From an uncultured archaeon (GTDB lineage: Archaea > Thermoproteota > EX4484-205 > JAAOZP01), in contig CALIBN010000016.1 of the NCBI GenBank assembly GCA_938045545.1, positions 1 through 64,000 on the forward strand: a DNA stretch of 64,000 nucleotides, in the 5' to 3' direction. Every line of letters starts with the position of its first letter. Position 1 is the stretch's first letter. The notes under the pieces are model-generated. The model did no database searches, was not told the origin of the DNA, and saw nothing but the letters and a program-made list of their open reading frames with translations. This document shows positions 10,476-18,642 of this stretch, one piece after another. The translations under genes and the position numbers were made by a program.

Positions 10476-11186
10476 CTAGGGCAGGTAAAGCTTCCAGCCT
10501 CTCTCCTTCTCCAATTTCTCAGCTTCGCCCTCTGAGAAGACCGCGTAGACTGTGTAATCGAGGTCGCTGATCGCATAGTATTGGTATCCAGCATCCTTAA
10601 TCAACTCGTTTATCTTCTTTATAGCTGGATCCATGTAAAGGTAATCTCTATTGCTATAGAACTCCATCAAATGCTCCTTTCCCCTAAACTCAAAGAATAC
10701 CTTAAAAATCCAACCCGCATAGGAACACCACTTTCCCAATGCCGCCTTCAACGCCGGGGGAGGCTCTTCGTCCCACTCCAACATCTCCTCCCCGATGTAC
10801 CTAGGGTTGAAAACCCCTCTAGATATCCTCGCGAGCTTCCTCAACAATATCTCACACATGTCCTTCTCTATGACCACCTCGACGTCCTCGACGAAGACTC
10901 TCTTAACGTCGAAGAAGGAAAGTTTCTTATCTACATCAAAATCGCTGGCCTTCATCCAATAATCCTCGTGCTCCTCGAGCGATTCCCTCAAGTATCGCCC
11001 GCGAGCCCCCCTCTCCTTTTTAGGCCACGTCTCAACAAACCAATCGACATCATAATCTGTTTCCCCGTTGAAAATCTTATCGAGTATCTCATCAGAAGTT
11101 AAATCGGAATAGCCCTTGAAGAAATCCATCCTCCTGAGGTACTCTATCGAATTCACGAATCGCTTCCTGAGCTCAGGGTTCATCAC
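10476..11186 (-). CDS. Locus A: 'SIEYLR' family protein of unknown function
   Basis: MMNPELRKRFVNSIEYLRRMDFFKGYSDLTSDEI...; paralogs at 36663-37346 and 48695-49454. Confidence 0.8.
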   Translation of the reverse strand: MMNPELRKRFVNSIEYLRRMDFFKGYSDLTSDEILDKIFNGETDYDVDWFVETWPKKERGARGRYLRESLEEHEDYWMKASDFDVDKKLSFFDVKRVFVEDVEVVIEKDMCEILLRKLARISRGVFNPRYIGEEMLEWDEEPPPALKAALGKWCSYAGWIFKVFFEFRGKEHLMEFYSNRDYLYMDPAIKKINELIKDAGYQYYAISDLDYTVYAVFSEGEAEKLEKERGWKLYLP

Positions 11187-11351
11187 TAATAATAATGCGG
11201 CCGTAACCTTAAAAGCATAACGCCCATAAAGATTCAGGATACTAAAGGAACCCTCTGAAGGAAATTAACAGTGCGTTGATAGACATCGCCCGCTACTAAA
11301 GCCAACTTATGACAGAAAGTATATAAAAGCAGGGTAAGATGCTTTTATCGA

Positions 11352-11436
11352 GCCGGGGTGGCAGAGTGGTTAATGCGCTGGCCTTGAGAGCCAGTGACCC
11401 GTGCGGGTCGCAAGGGTTCAATTCCCTTCCCCGGCG
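11352..11436 (+). tRNA. tRNA-Ser(UGA), class II
   Basis: Acceptor GCCGGGG/CCCCGGC, anticodon loop CTTGAGA, long variable arm. Confidence 0.9.
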
Positions 11437-11769
11437 CGTCATTTTTCACGGTTGGAAATCATCCGGCTTTTGAGAATCTTTTGCAATTTTCATCCTTTAA
11501 TCTCCTTATTGCCTCTTTAATGCGTTTTCGCGCGCAAATCAGAATCGGGAGAATGGATGAAAAATGCCGAGGAGCGTATAAGACTCCTCAAGATAGACGG
11601 GAAGTCTTAGGGATTCTTGGGTGTATCTTGGTGTGGTTGTTCAAGAGAATATTCGCGCACTCTGCCACCCCGGCAGACAGCCTATTTTTCCTTTTTGAAT
11701 TAGATAAGCTTTTTCACCGGGTAACGTTTAAAAGCCGTTTTAAAAGCTGTATCTTCAACGTGGTATCTG

Positions 11770-12171
11770 TTGTCTGAAGACAAGGAGCTGGAGCGCATCC
11801 TTGAGGAGAAGAGGAAACGCCTGTTGAACAGGCTTGCCAAGAGCAGCGAGAAGAGTGAGAAAACTGCGCATCCGAAACCGGTTGACGACGTTGATAAAAC
11901 CGTTTTAAGCTTGCTGGATGAGAAGGGCAGGGAGATACTTTCGCTCGCGGAGCAGGATTTCCCGGAGGAAACCAGGAGGGCTAAGCTCCTGCTCTACGCG
12001 CTTGTCAAGAAGGGGTATGTGGACGGGCCTGTTGACGCAGGAGACCTTTACAGGTTTCTAAGATACTTGGGGATCCCAGTTAGGTACGAGCCCCGCATAA
12101 TGGTCGCAGACGGGAAGGAGAGGAAGCCTCTCTCAGAAATACTTTCTGAAAGAATGTCTGAGCTCGAATAG
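11770..12171 (+). CDS. Small charged protein of unknown function preceding the ribosomal operon (TTG start)
   Basis: Intact ORF directly upstream of the SPOUT methyltransferase. Confidence 0.55.
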   Translation: MSEDKELERILEEKRKRLLNRLAKSSEKSEKTAHPKPVDDVDKTVLSLLDEKGREILSLAEQDFPEETRRAKLLLYALVKKGYVDGPVDAGDLYRFLRYLGIPVRYEPRIMVADGKERKPLSEILSERMSELE

Positions 12172-12231
12172 CCTCTGAGCGTTAAACCAGAAACCCATAA
12201 TAGGCAGGGCAATAGGCTTGACATAGAAGAA

Positions 12232-13089
12232 TTGCGGGTTTCAATACTGCTTCCAGCGTCCGTCATAGGTGTTTCAGAAGACCTGAGGATTAAAACTTTC
12301 AGGGCTGGTCTCGTCGGGAGGGCTGCAGCAATATTCATGGTTGACGAGATTATTATTTACCTGGATAATCATGACGCGGAGTCCATGAGGAACCAGAAGG
12401 TCTTCTCAAAGCTTCTCAACTACATGGTTGTCCCCCAGTATTTAAGGAGGCTCGTGTTCAAGAAGCAGGAGGAGCTTAGGTTCGCAGGCCTGCTTCCGCC
12501 TTTGAAAATACCTTCGCACACAGTTCCAGCGTCGCTTAAGCACATTAAGCCCGGGAGCTTCAGGCTAGCCGTAGTGGTTAAGGCGGAACGCGGCCGGCTT
12601 GTTCTGGAGGCTGGACTTGAGAAAACCCTGCTGGCACCGGTCCCGGATCCTCTGCTTGAAACCAAGGTGGGCAGCATTGTTCTAGCAAAGGTTGAAGATC
12701 CTTCGAGGCTCTCCGCCAGGATAGTTAGCCCCCGGGAGTCGCCGTTCTACCTGGGCTACAGGGTTTCAACACCCAGGAATACACTTGGAGAATTCTTGAG
12801 AAGCGTGGACGCTGTTAAAATAGGGACTTCCAAGCATGGCGAGCCCGTTTGGAGAAGGCTTGGTGAGCTTAGGAGGCTTTTCTCCTCCGGGAAGAGAGTG
12901 ATGGTGGCGTTCGGCTCACCTTCGATGGGGCTTAGGGAAATGCTGGCTGGAGAGGGGGTTAGGGTTGAGGATGTTTTCAGCATTCTTGTCAACACTGTGG
13001 GAGAGCAGGGTGTTGAAACGGTGCGCACTGAGGAAGCCCTCTACATAACTCTCCCCCTTGTGGCTTCTCTGGCGAGAGGATACTGGTAG
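12232..13089 (+). CDS. SPOUT-family RNA methyltransferase (COG2106-like) typically linked to L3 in archaea
   Basis: 'VSILLPASVIGVSEDLRIKTFRAGLVGRAAAIFMVDEIIIY...' and 'VMVAFGSPSMGLREML'; L3 context. Confidence 0.75.
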   Translation: MRVSILLPASVIGVSEDLRIKTFRAGLVGRAAAIFMVDEIIIYLDNHDAESMRNQKVFSKLLNYMVVPQYLRRLVFKKQEELRFAGLLPPLKIPSHTVPASLKHIKPGSFRLAVVVKAERGRLVLEAGLEKTLLAPVPDPLLETKVGSIVLAKVEDPSRLSARIVSPRESPFYLGYRVSTPRNTLGEFLRSVDAVKIGTSKHGEPVWRRLGELRRLFSSGKRVMVAFGSPSMGLREMLAGEGVRVEDVFSILVNTVGEQGVETVRTEEALYITLPLVASLARGYW

Positions 13090-13475
13090 ACACGTGGTTT
13101 CCAAGTTGACACTCTCACGGCTGAAGCCGGTGGGATCCCCGGTTCGTCGCCCTGTGGGCTCACCCTACCAGGTTACGGGCTGTGTCAAAGCAGCCCCTGC
13201 CATCCGCATATAGCGAATGGCCCGCTTCATTATGTTCATCGCTCTATTATAGTCGGCTTATGAAGCAGGCTGAGATGCTTCCCAAAAAAACTCCTCGTTT
13301 CGCGCTTTTCCTCAGCTCCCGTAGTACTGTCCAACATGCCGGTATATTAGTATTCCGATCGTATTGAGACCCTAGGGGGAAGGCTTTTTAGCGGGGAAGC
13401 CTCTCGAACGTTTAAGGGCGATTCACCCCATGTCCTTCGGGCATGGGCTTTCTCGCCGGATATGGTAAACAAGCC
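13090..13475 (-). mobile_element. Degenerate IS200/IS605-type remnant with TnpB C-terminal relic
   Basis: Minus strand encodes 'ADYNRAMNIMKRAIRYMRMAGAALTQPVTW*'; subterminal hairpins 'CACGGCTGAAGCCGGTGGGAT' (~13116) and 'CCCCATGTCCTTCGGGCATGGGCTTTCTCGCC' (~13427). Confidence 0.7.
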
Positions 13476-13563
13476 TCCAAAGGGTTTCATTCAGCGGGGG
13501 AAAAGGTTAAAACGGGTTGCTCATTCCTTTGACAACCACGCTGGCTAAAAGGGGATTAACAAG

Positions 13564-14574
13564 ATGGGCCATAGAAAGCAATCCGCCCCGAGGCACGGTT
13601 CGCTCGCGTTCCGCCCTAGAGCACGGTTTAAAAGATTAACCCCCCGGATAAGGTTCTGGCCTGAGGTTGAGGGGGAAACAAGGCTTCTAGGCTTCGCCGG
13701 CTACCGGGTGGGTATGACGCACGGCTTCACGATAGACACCTCTGACTCATCGCCCTTCAAGGGTAAGGAGGTTTTCACCCCGATTACGATTATTGAAACA
13801 CCCCCGTTAAGCATCGTTGGAGTAAGGCTCTACGGGAACAGCCCTCAGGGCCTCAGAGTAATATGGGAAGGATGGGCGAGAAACCTTCCTGAAAACGTTA
13901 AGAGGAGGATAGGCTCGCTGGCTAACCGTAAGGAACCAGCGGAGCCGCAGGTTCCAGAGGGCATTGCTGAGAAGACAAGGGAGGTCAGGGTCCTAGTGGC
14001 GACGCAGCCCCATCTCGCGGGCCTTGGGAAGAAGACGCCGGAGGTTTTTGAGATAGGCGTCGGCGGGGGGAGCGTTGCCGAGAGGATCAGCTACGCCATG
14101 TCTCTGCTTGGCAGAGAGGTTGGTGCGAAGGAGGTTCTGGAGGAGGGAGCGTACGTTGACGTTTTCGCGGTGACGAAGGGAAAGGGTTTCCAAGGTGTTG
14201 TGAAAAGGTTCAGGGTTAAGATTCTCGACAGGAAGAGCAATAAGACTAGGAGGGGAGTAGCAACGCTGGGCCCGTGGAAGCCTGCTGGAGTAATGTACAC
14301 TGTGCCGAGGCCCGGTCAAATGGGCTTCATGCAGAGGCTTGTCAGAAACCTGCAGGTTCTCAAGATCGTTGAGAACCCTGGTGAGATTAATCCTGCTGGA
14401 GGATTCCACAAGTACGGAATCATAAGGAGCCAAGCAGTTATTCTCAACGGGAGCGTCCCAGGCACGCCTAAGAGGCTTGTGAAAATAAGGGTTTCAGCCA
14501 GAAAGCATTACGCTAAGCCTAAGCAGCCGCCTGTTTTAACACACGTCAACATTAGGAGGGCTGTTGCAGCATGA
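13564..14574 (+). CDS. rpl3: 50S ribosomal protein L3
   Basis: MGHRKQSAPRHGSLAFRPRARFKRLTPRIR. Confidence 0.97.
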   Translation: MGHRKQSAPRHGSLAFRPRARFKRLTPRIRFWPEVEGETRLLGFAGYRVGMTHGFTIDTSDSSPFKGKEVFTPITIIETPPLSIVGVRLYGNSPQGLRVIWEGWARNLPENVKRRIGSLANRKEPAEPQVPEGIAEKTREVRVLVATQPHLAGLGKKTPEVFEIGVGGGSVAERISYAMSLLGREVGAKEVLEEGAYVDVFAVTKGKGFQGVVKRFRVKILDRKSNKTRRGVATLGPWKPAGVMYTVPRPGQMGFMQRLVRNLQVLKIVENPGEINPAGGFHKYGIIRSQAVILNGSVPGTPKRLVKIRVSARKHYAKPKQPPVLTHVNIRRAVAA

Positions 14575-15368
14575 TGAGCCTCGAGCAGGCCAGGATAAAG
14601 GTTCTCAGCGAAAAGGGGGAGGAGGATGGTGAAGCCTCAATACCCTCCTTCATTCTCCAGACGGAGGTTGAAGATTACCTTGTTAGAAGAGCCTTCCTGG
14701 CGGCGCAGTCGAGAAGACTACAGCCGCAGGGCAGGGACCCGATGGCTGGCAAGAGGACCACCGCTGAAAGCTGGGGTGTCGGCTACGGCATAGCCAGGGT
14801 TCCGAGGACTGAGAGAGGAGTCGCTAGGTTCGCCCCTATGACTGTCAAGGGCAGGGTTACACACCCGCCGCGCGTCGAGAAGAAGATAAGGAAAGAGATT
14901 AACAGGAAGGAGTATAGGAAGGCTTTCGTCTCAGCGTTGTCAGCAGTCTTCAAGAAGGAGACTGTTGAAAAGAGGGGCCACAGGCTTGGCTCAGCGAGCA
15001 TCCCAATAGTGTTCACGAAAGAGTTTGAAGACATTTCCAAGACGCGCGAGCTCGTCGTGCTCCTCGGGAAAATAGGCTTGGAGCAGGAGCTTGAAAGAGT
15101 CTACAGCAGGCCGAGAGTCAGGTGTGGAAAGTCGAAGTGGAGGGGGAGAAGGCTCAGGAGGAGAGTTGGCCCCCTGATAGTCGTTTCAACCCAGAGGGCT
15201 AGCGTCGTTAAAGCAGCCTCAGGAATACCCGGGGTTGACGTTAAGACTCCGGAGAGGCTCTCAATAATGGATCTTGCACCCGGAGGAGTCCCCGGGAGGC
15301 TGACGATATGGACGCTCCCAGCCCTCGAAAGGATTGTCGAAAGGGTGAGGAAATATGTCTCAAAGTAG
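14571..15368 (+). CDS. rpl4: 50S ribosomal protein L4 (L4e/L1e type)
   Basis: Operon position and 'RDPMAGKRTTAESWGVGYGIARVPR'. Confidence 0.95.
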   Translation: MMSLEQARIKVLSEKGEEDGEASIPSFILQTEVEDYLVRRAFLAAQSRRLQPQGRDPMAGKRTTAESWGVGYGIARVPRTERGVARFAPMTVKGRVTHPPRVEKKIRKEINRKEYRKAFVSALSAVFKKETVEKRGHRLGSASIPIVFTKEFEDISKTRELVVLLGKIGLEQELERVYSRPRVRCGKSKWRGRRLRRRVGPLIVVSTQRASVVKAASGIPGVDVKTPERLSIMDLAPGGVPGRLTIWTLPALERIVERVRKYVSK

Positions 15369-15615
15369 CATCATAATAAGGCCGGTTTCAACGGAGAAAT
15401 CCTTCAGGCTCATCGAGAAAGAGAACAAGCTGATATTCATAGTGGACCCTAAGGCTGATAAGAATACAGTCAGAGAGGCTGTTGAAAAAAGCTTCAACGT
15501 CAAGGTTGAGAAAATCAACATTATAAGAAGCATAACCGGGGAGAAGAAAGCAGTGGTCAAGCTCGCCAAGGAATACAGCGCAATGGACCTTGCAAGCAAG
15601 CTTAAAATAGTGTAG
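15355..15615 (+). CDS. rpl23: 50S ribosomal protein L23
   Basis: IIIRPVSTEKSFRLIEKENKLIFIVD. Confidence 0.95.
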   Translation: MSQSSIIIRPVSTEKSFRLIEKENKLIFIVDPKADKNTVREAVEKSFNVKVEKINIIRSITGEKKAVVKLAKEYSAMDLASKLKIV

Positions 15616-15630
15616 GAGGATGACGCCTAA

Positions 15631-16362
15631 ATGGGTAAGAGACCAATAGTAAGGAGGCGCGGCAGATCGCCGAACTTCATGGCCCCAACCCACAGAAGGA
15701 TAGCACCAGCCAAATACCCGACCCTGGCTAAAGGAGAAAGACTCGAAGGAACCCTTGTAGCACTACACCACGACCCGGGTAGAGGAGCACCCCTCGCGGA
15801 AATCAGGCTCGACAACGGGAAAGTCTTCCACACAGTTGCCGTCGAATCCATGTATTTAGGGCAGAGAATATCAATAGGGCCGGGAAGCCCGCTCGCAATA
15901 GGAAACATAATACCGCTCGGCGAAGCGCCCGAGGGAATAATGCTCTCGAACATTGAGCGGAAACCAGCCGACGGCGGCGCACTCTTCAGAGCCTCAGGCA
16001 GCTACGCAGTCTTAATCGGGAAGACGAATGGAACAGCCATCCTACAAGACCCCAAGGCGAGAACATTCGTCGTCGACGCAAACTCGCTTGGAACAATCGG
16101 AGTAATAGCAGGAGGAGGAAGAACAGAAAAACCATTCCTCAAAGCAGGAACAAAACTTAAACTCATGAAAAGCAGAGGAAGACACTACCCAATAGTAAGA
16201 GGAGTAGCAATGATAAGTGTTTATCACAAATTCGGTGGGGGAAGGCATCAGCATGTGGGAGGCCCTTCATCGGTTAGCCGTAATGCTCCACCTGGCGCTA
16301 AGGTTGGCTTGATTGCCCCAAGGAAGACCGGTAGGAAGAAGGCTAGAAGAGCATCTGGATAG
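15631..16362 (+). CDS. rpl2: 50S ribosomal protein L2
   Basis: MGKRPIVRRRGRSPNFMAPTHRRIAPAKYP...HKFGGGRHQHVGGPSSVSRNAPPGAKVG. Confidence 0.97.
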   Translation: MGKRPIVRRRGRSPNFMAPTHRRIAPAKYPTLAKGERLEGTLVALHHDPGRGAPLAEIRLDNGKVFHTVAVESMYLGQRISIGPGSPLAIGNIIPLGEAPEGIMLSNIERKPADGGALFRASGSYAVLIGKTNGTAILQDPKARTFVVDANSLGTIGVIAGGGRTEKPFLKAGTKLKLMKSRGRHYPIVRGVAMISVYHKFGGGRHQHVGGPSSVSRNAPPGAKVGLIAPRKTGRKKARRASG

Positions 16363-16936
16363 AGATTTAAAACCTTCAAAATTTAGAAATTATTTTTAAT
16401 TTTAAATCCTGCTACTTGTTTGCATGGGTGCGGTTAACGAGAAGATGGTTTACGATGTGGTTGAGAAACTCATGGCTAAGTTGATTCAGAAGGAACTTTT
16501 AATAAGTCTTGAAATAAATGTATGATGAACTGAAGCTTTATATTTTCTAGGCTCCTTATATTTCTTATGTCATTAGTTGATAATTATCCTATGGAGTTAA
16601 CGCTATATAATGGGCTAATGAATGAAAATCCTCTAAATCATATTCAAAAATATAGTGAGGTTGCCAATTGGTCTAATATTCCTCAAGAGGTAAAGATGTA
16701 TATATTAATAAAATGTCAAGCAGGCGATCCTACGATATACGCCACCCCCCATTAAGCTGAGTGAGGACTACCGAGTGTTCGAGTACACTTTGAAGGAAGC
16801 GTTGGTCGTCGAGTACGAGGATAGTAGAGGGATTCATAGGAGCGTTATTGGCTTAAGCAAACCGGCTCCCGGATAAAGTACTCAAAGAGCCCCAGCACGT
16901 CGCCGCGAAGCTGTTTACGAAAGAGTATTTGAAGGC

Positions 16937-17254
16937 ATGGAATACAGAATCCTCGAGGAGGAAAAGCATCTTAAGGGAAAGAGGGTATTTCTTGATTTCT
17001 TTGTAGAAACGCCCAGCGGTAAGCTGGCAATAGTAGAGTGTAAGCATGGGGACGAAAGCTCTGACGATCTTGTAGGCCAAGCTTACAAATACCTTGAAAT
17101 TGCCAAGGAAAACGGTTGGAAACTGATCTACAGTTTCCTGCATGCTCCTCAGACCTCTGAAGCCCAAGAATTGCTTAACCACCTGATTGAACTTATGAGG
17201 CAACATCAGGATATGGTGGAGATTTATATAGGAGGGGTGAAATATGGAGGGTAG
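16937..17254 (+). CDS. Small PD-(D/E)XK-like nuclease domain protein (possibly 5' truncated)
   Basis: 'VFLDFFVETPSGKLAIVECKHGDESSDDLVGQAYKYLEIA'. Confidence 0.55.
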   Translation: MEYRILEEEKHLKGKRVFLDFFVETPSGKLAIVECKHGDESSDDLVGQAYKYLEIAKENGWKLIYSFLHAPQTSEAQELLNHLIELMRQHQDMVEIYIGGVKYGG

Positions 17255-17259
17255 TAAAG

Positions 17260-17934
17260 ATGACTGAATACTGGATGGTGATCAAGCCCGAGCCTAAGGC
17301 TTCGAGGCGGGTGAGGGAGGAAGTTAGGAAAATGCACACAGTACTAGCCGGAGAGGACTGGCTTATGGAGAAAAAGGGGTTGAGATATATTCCTGCTATC
17401 ATCCGTTCGGCTTATGCTTACGGGAGGAAGGAGGTTGAGGAGGCTAAGAAAGACCCGATCGTCTCCGAGCTGATGTCCAAGGTAAACGTGATGATTAAAA
17501 AGTCCCCCGACAATATCAGAATTGATAGAGAAACATATGGTTCTGGTTTAAAGTTCTTCTGGCCGGTTGAAGTCCTAGAGGTCAAGGAGGTTAAGGATGA
17601 GTTGGAAATGTTGCTGATGAAAAGCTTCTTTTCGAAGGATAATCCAGAGGATAGGAGGATAGCTGAGGAATACATTAAGAGGACGGGGCTCTCATATGGG
17701 GAAGAGCAGATGACGCCTGAACAGCGCATCGATGACCGCATACCTTACATGAATGCATACCTGAGGGAATGCGGGGAATTTTTCGAGAGGGCTTACGAGA
17801 TCTATAAGCAGCATAACGTTAAGATTGGTTTCACGTCGAGGGGGTTTAGAAGCTCTGATGCGCTCTGGTTTCACCATCCTATTAATAATGATGAAGCCGA
17901 GCTTTTAAGGACGACTATGCTTCAGCGCTGCTAA
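17260..17934 (+). CDS. Protein of unknown function
   Basis: Intact 224-aa ORF 6 bp downstream of the nuclease-like ORF. Confidence 0.6.
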   Translation: MTEYWMVIKPEPKASRRVREEVRKMHTVLAGEDWLMEKKGLRYIPAIIRSAYAYGRKEVEEAKKDPIVSELMSKVNVMIKKSPDNIRIDRETYGSGLKFFWPVEVLEVKEVKDELEMLLMKSFFSKDNPEDRRIAEEYIKRTGLSYGEEQMTPEQRIDDRIPYMNAYLRECGEFFERAYEIYKQHNVKIGFTSRGFRSSDALWFHHPINNDEAELLRTTMLQRC

Positions 17935-18202
17935 AGGAAGCAGCATACTAGTCTGGCGCCGGCAAACCTTTTACAATACTAACAAACTTCGAAACATAAT
18001 AGGAACCGGAAACGCATCCTTCAACACTTAAATACTATAAAGGGAAAAAATTTATCGGCTGCACTAGGATTATCTGTTTCTCTTGCTGAGGTTAGCTTCG
18101 CAGTGGTAGCGTTTTCCTTTTACTCAGTATACTGGTAGTGCATGCTGAATCCCGGTGCACGCTATACATTTTGAACATAAGTTAAAAATTTAAGCGGTTT
18201 TA

Positions 18203-18311
18203 TGGGGGCGCTGGGATTTGAACCCAGGTTTCCCTCGTAGCGGGGCTCTCTCACGCAACCTTTCTCGTGGGCCCGAGCCACGGAGCCTCGACCAAGCTAG
18301 CAGACGCCCCC
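18203..18311 (-). tRNA. tRNA with large insertion; isotype tentatively Pro(CGG)
   Basis: Acceptor GGGGGCG/CGCCCCC, T-arm CTGGG-TTCAAAT-CCCAG; a CGTGG-CTCGGGC-CCACG stem-loop fits an anticodon arm; ~30 extra nt. Confidence 0.75.
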
Positions 18312-18642
18312 ATCAGGCCTTTTTTATTCCTTGTAATTTAAAAAGATTTTGTTAATCCCACAGATGGTTTACGAGCCATGGAGCCTACAAAGTTAGCCGG
18401 TTTTCACCATTTAGACCAGCCCGTCGCAGCCTGCCTAATCCCAGCGTCTTTAAAAGTATTTCCGAAAGACGAGTTTACCACATTCCCCGAGCAGACCCGT
18501 TGGGATGGGCTTTAAGCATTAGACCGTTTTATCAGATCGGATTATCCTCGTGAAGACACGGGGCGCCGCGGTTAACAGCCCTCTTAACATGGTAATTGGA
18601 GGATTAGTGTGCAGCATTAAGTTAAAATAGTTTTACCTCATT

